Of a stretch of 64,000 nucleotides of DNA, positions 62,183 through 64,000 are shown piece by piece. Both the position numbers and the translations under genes were made by a program. The stretch is from Desulfosarcina sp. BuS5. Lineage in GTDB: Bacteria > Desulfobacterota > Desulfobacteria > Desulfobacterales > BuS5. The DNA is taken from contig NZ_CP087952.1 in assembly GCF_028752835.1 (NCBI RefSeq), forward strand, positions 1 to 64,000, read 5' to 3'. The notes under the pieces are model-generated. The model worked only from the letters and a program-made list of their open reading frames with translations, ran no database searches and had not been told where the DNA came from. Numbering within the stretch: the stretch's first letter is position 1; the number at the start of each line of letters is the position of its first letter.

Positions 62183-64000
62183 ATGTGTGGAATTTTCGGA
62201 ATATATTTTTTAAACAAAGATCATCCTGTCAACAAACAGATGGTAATAGATGCCACCACCACCATGGTACACCGAGGCCCTGATGGCTGCGGGTATTTTG
62301 TGCATAAAAATGTTGGTTTGGGACATCGCCGCCTAAGCATTATTGACCTTTCTACAGGCAAGCAGCCAATGTTCAATGAAGATGAACGGATTGCCACTGT
62401 CTATAATGGAGAAATTTATAATTATAAAGAGATAAAAAAAGAACTTGAAGCAAAAGGGCATATATTTAAAACAGATTGCGATACTGAAGTAATCGTACAT
62501 GGATATGAGCAGTGGGGCGCTGATTGTGTTGATAAATTTAACGGTATGTTCGCATTTGCTGTGTGGGATAATAGTGCAAAAAAAATGTGGGTTGTTCGTG
62601 ACCGTCTGGGGATAAAGCCCCTGTATTATTATTCAGACAAAGATGTATTTATTTGTGCATCTGAGATAAGGGCAATTTTAAAGACAGGGCTGGTAAAGCC
62701 GCAATTAAATGAAAATGTGCTGGATGCCTATTTTTCACTTGGTTATGTTCCAGGGCCTGAAACAATGTTTAAAAATATAAAAAAACTTGCCCCTGGTCAT
62801 TGGCTGATGGTGGACACATCCGGGATTAAAGAGCGTGAATACTGGGATTTTAATTTTAATCATATTCAGGAGATGAATTCCAATACAGCTACGCAATATA
62901 TAAAGGAACTGCTTGAAGACGCTGTAGCAAAGAGGCTTATGAGTGATGTGCCCCTTGGCGCTTTTTTAAGCGGTGGCCTGGATTCTAGTCTGGTTGTGGC
63001 ATTAATGAGCAATGTTACGGCCGATCCTGTTAATACCTTTACAGTCGGCTATCATGAAGGTGAAAGCGAGGAAAAGTATGCGAAGATTATAGCCGACAAA
63101 TTTAAGACCAGCCATAATCTGTTTTATCTTGAATCCAACGATTTTTTTTCTTCTCTTAAAACACTGGTAAAATTTGCCGAAGAACCAATTGTTGAACCTG
63201 CGGCCATTGCTCTTTACCATATTGCAAAACTTGCCCGCAAAAAAGTAACCGTGCTTCTTTCCGGGGAGGGCAGCGATGAAATTTTTGGAGGCTATTATCT
63301 TTATCAATATATGGCAAGGATTGATAAGGCACATAAAATTTTGCCCAATTTTATTTTTCCATTATTAAAAAGCCTGGGGAATCGTGCCCCAAAAATGAAG
63401 CAACGCAAGTATCTCGACTGGCTTACGCTGCCTTTATCCGGTCGTTATCAAGGGACTTCAAGTTATCTTACAGATTCGCAAAAAAAATTATTATACACTC
63501 CTGATTTTTTTAACTCCAAATCAGATTATCTTGAATCTGTTTTTGAAGGTTATTTTGAGCGTGTTAAAAAAATGGATTCATTATCACAGATGCTTTATGT
63601 TGATACCAAAACCTGGCTTGTTGATGATCTTCTGGTTAAGGCAGATAAAATGACCATGGCAGCCTCTGTGGAACTTAGGGTTCCATTCCTGGATCACAGA
63701 CTGGTGGAAGCTGCAATGGCGCTTCCTGCCAAATATAAAATAAACGGCGGAGAGGGGAAATATATTCTGAAAAAAATTGCAGAGCCTCTTTTGCCCCGTG
63801 AAATTGTATATAGAAAGAAGATGGGATTTCCAGTACCGACAAAAAAATGGTTTCAGGGAGAATTATTAAACAACGTTGCAGAAGTTATTACTAATTTGAA
63901 AGGTTCTTCATTATTTACACGGAAAATCCTTGATAAGATAATATCAGCGCACAATAAGAGGGAAGATAATAGTAAAATATTAATGACGCTTTTAGTGTTT
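62183..64000 (+). CDS. asnB: Asparagine synthetase (glutamine-hydrolysing), partial at window end
   Basis: Open to the window edge (606 codons, no stop). Cys2 (MCGIFG), HRGPDGCGYF near 32 and YNGEIYNYKEI near 74 give an intact glutaminase. FLSGGLDSSLVVALM near 258 and LSGEGSDEIFGGYYLY near 358 give an intact synthetase, and KADKMTMAASVELRVPFLDH near 490 is standard. It could make asparagine or amidate sugars; the proximity to EPS genes favours the latter only weakly. The AT-rich dispersed repeat fills the 150-bp gap before it. Confidence 0.9.
   Translation, partial: MCGIFGIYFLNKDHPVNKQMVIDATTTMVHRGPDGCGYFVHKNVGLGHRRLSIIDLSTGKQPMFNEDERIATVYNGEIYNYKEIKKELEAKGHIFKTDCDTEVIVHGYEQWGADCVDKFNGMFAFAVWDNSAKKMWVVRDRLGIKPLYYYSDKDVFICASEIRAILKTGLVKPQLNENVLDAYFSLGYVPGPETMFKNIKKLAPGHWLMVDTSGIKEREYWDFNFNHIQEMNSNTATQYIKELLEDAVAKRLMSDVPLGAFLSGGLDSSLVVALMSNVTADPVNTFTVGYHEGESEEKYAKIIADKFKTSHNLFYLESNDFFSSLKTLVKFAEEPIVEPAAIALYHIAKLARKKVTVLLSGEGSDEIFGGYYLYQYMARIDKAHKILPNFIFPLLKSLGNRAPKMKQRKYLDWLTLPLSGRYQGTSSYLTDSQKKLLYTPDFFNSKSDYLESVFEGYFERVKKMDSLSQMLYVDTKTWLVDDLLVKADKMTMAASVELRVPFLDHRLVEAAMALPAKYKINGGEGKYILKKIAEPLLPREIVYRKKMGFPVPTKKWFQGELLNNVAEVITNLKGSSLFTRKILDKIISAHNKREDNSKILMTLLVF

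Noticed and set aside
64-64000. tRNA, rRNA or PEP-CTERM substrate genes
   Set aside because: No cloverleaf-type or rRNA-like sequence was noticed, and no gene product ends with a PEP-motif, membrane helix and basic tail; absence is judged by eye only.

Overview
This window is most likely from the chromosome of a Desulfobacterota (deltaproteobacterial, Desulfobacterales-like) bacterium. That placement is an inference from low-to-moderate GC, a large exosortase-associated exopolysaccharide (EPS) locus, many AAA-ATPase/nuclease fusion genes and dense AT-rich dispersed repeats. No rRNA, tRNA or CRISPR array was seen. Nearly all genes are on the + strand; the one clear minus-strand gene is an IS transposase.

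Layout. (1) 64-15649: EPS synthesis core, with chain-length regulator, tyrosine autokinase, initiating phosphoglycosyltransferase, outer-membrane export protein and beta-barrel. Sugar-nucleotide enzymes follow (two epimerases, UDP-glucose dehydrogenase), then two amidotransferases, an acyl carrier protein, an acyl-AMP ligase and a polysaccharide deacetylase. (2) 15691-21212: accessory genes, namely a DUF1703-type AAA-ATPase/nuclease and a remnant of a second one, a HicBA toxin-antitoxin pair, another AAA ATPase and a beta-CASP metallo-hydrolase. (3) 21501-25890: EpsI protein, a stand-alone exosortase, an SGNH-like lipoprotein and an asparagine-synthetase-like protein that has lost its glutaminase active site. 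(4) 26041-37793: a mobile-element and repeat region. A nucleotidyltransferase gene is broken twice (128-bp MITE and IS4-family element). It is followed by a tandem array of about 1.4-kb units, each with an Rpn/PD-(D/E)XK nuclease gene led by a broken 5' piece of a PP-loop ATPase gene; the intact PP-loop gene closes the array. Two array copies are themselves interrupted (one IS, one MITE) and one spacer carries a 368-bp MITE-like element. (5) 38008-58891: second EPS block with VanZ, FemAB-like, secreted SGNH-like (interrupted), aminotransferase, glycosyltransferases, methyltransferase, PHP and ATP-grasp proteins, a Wzy/O-antigen-ligase-like polymerase, two alpha/beta hydrolases with unusual nucleophile elbows and a flippase. 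(6) 59205-64000: AAA/DUF4143 ATPase, a probable TumA/TumE-like toxin-antitoxin pair, a frameshifted four-helix-bundle gene and an asparagine synthetase that runs off the end.

Together the EPS genes can build, amidate, deacetylate, methylate, flip, polymerise and export a uronic-acid-containing polysaccharide (inference), next to an exosortase that would process C-terminally tagged surface proteins; no PEP-CTERM-type substrate is visible here. No convincing rho-independent terminator was found. The most unusual parts are the Rpn/PP-loop array and the non-autonomous elements whose removal restores reading frames exactly.
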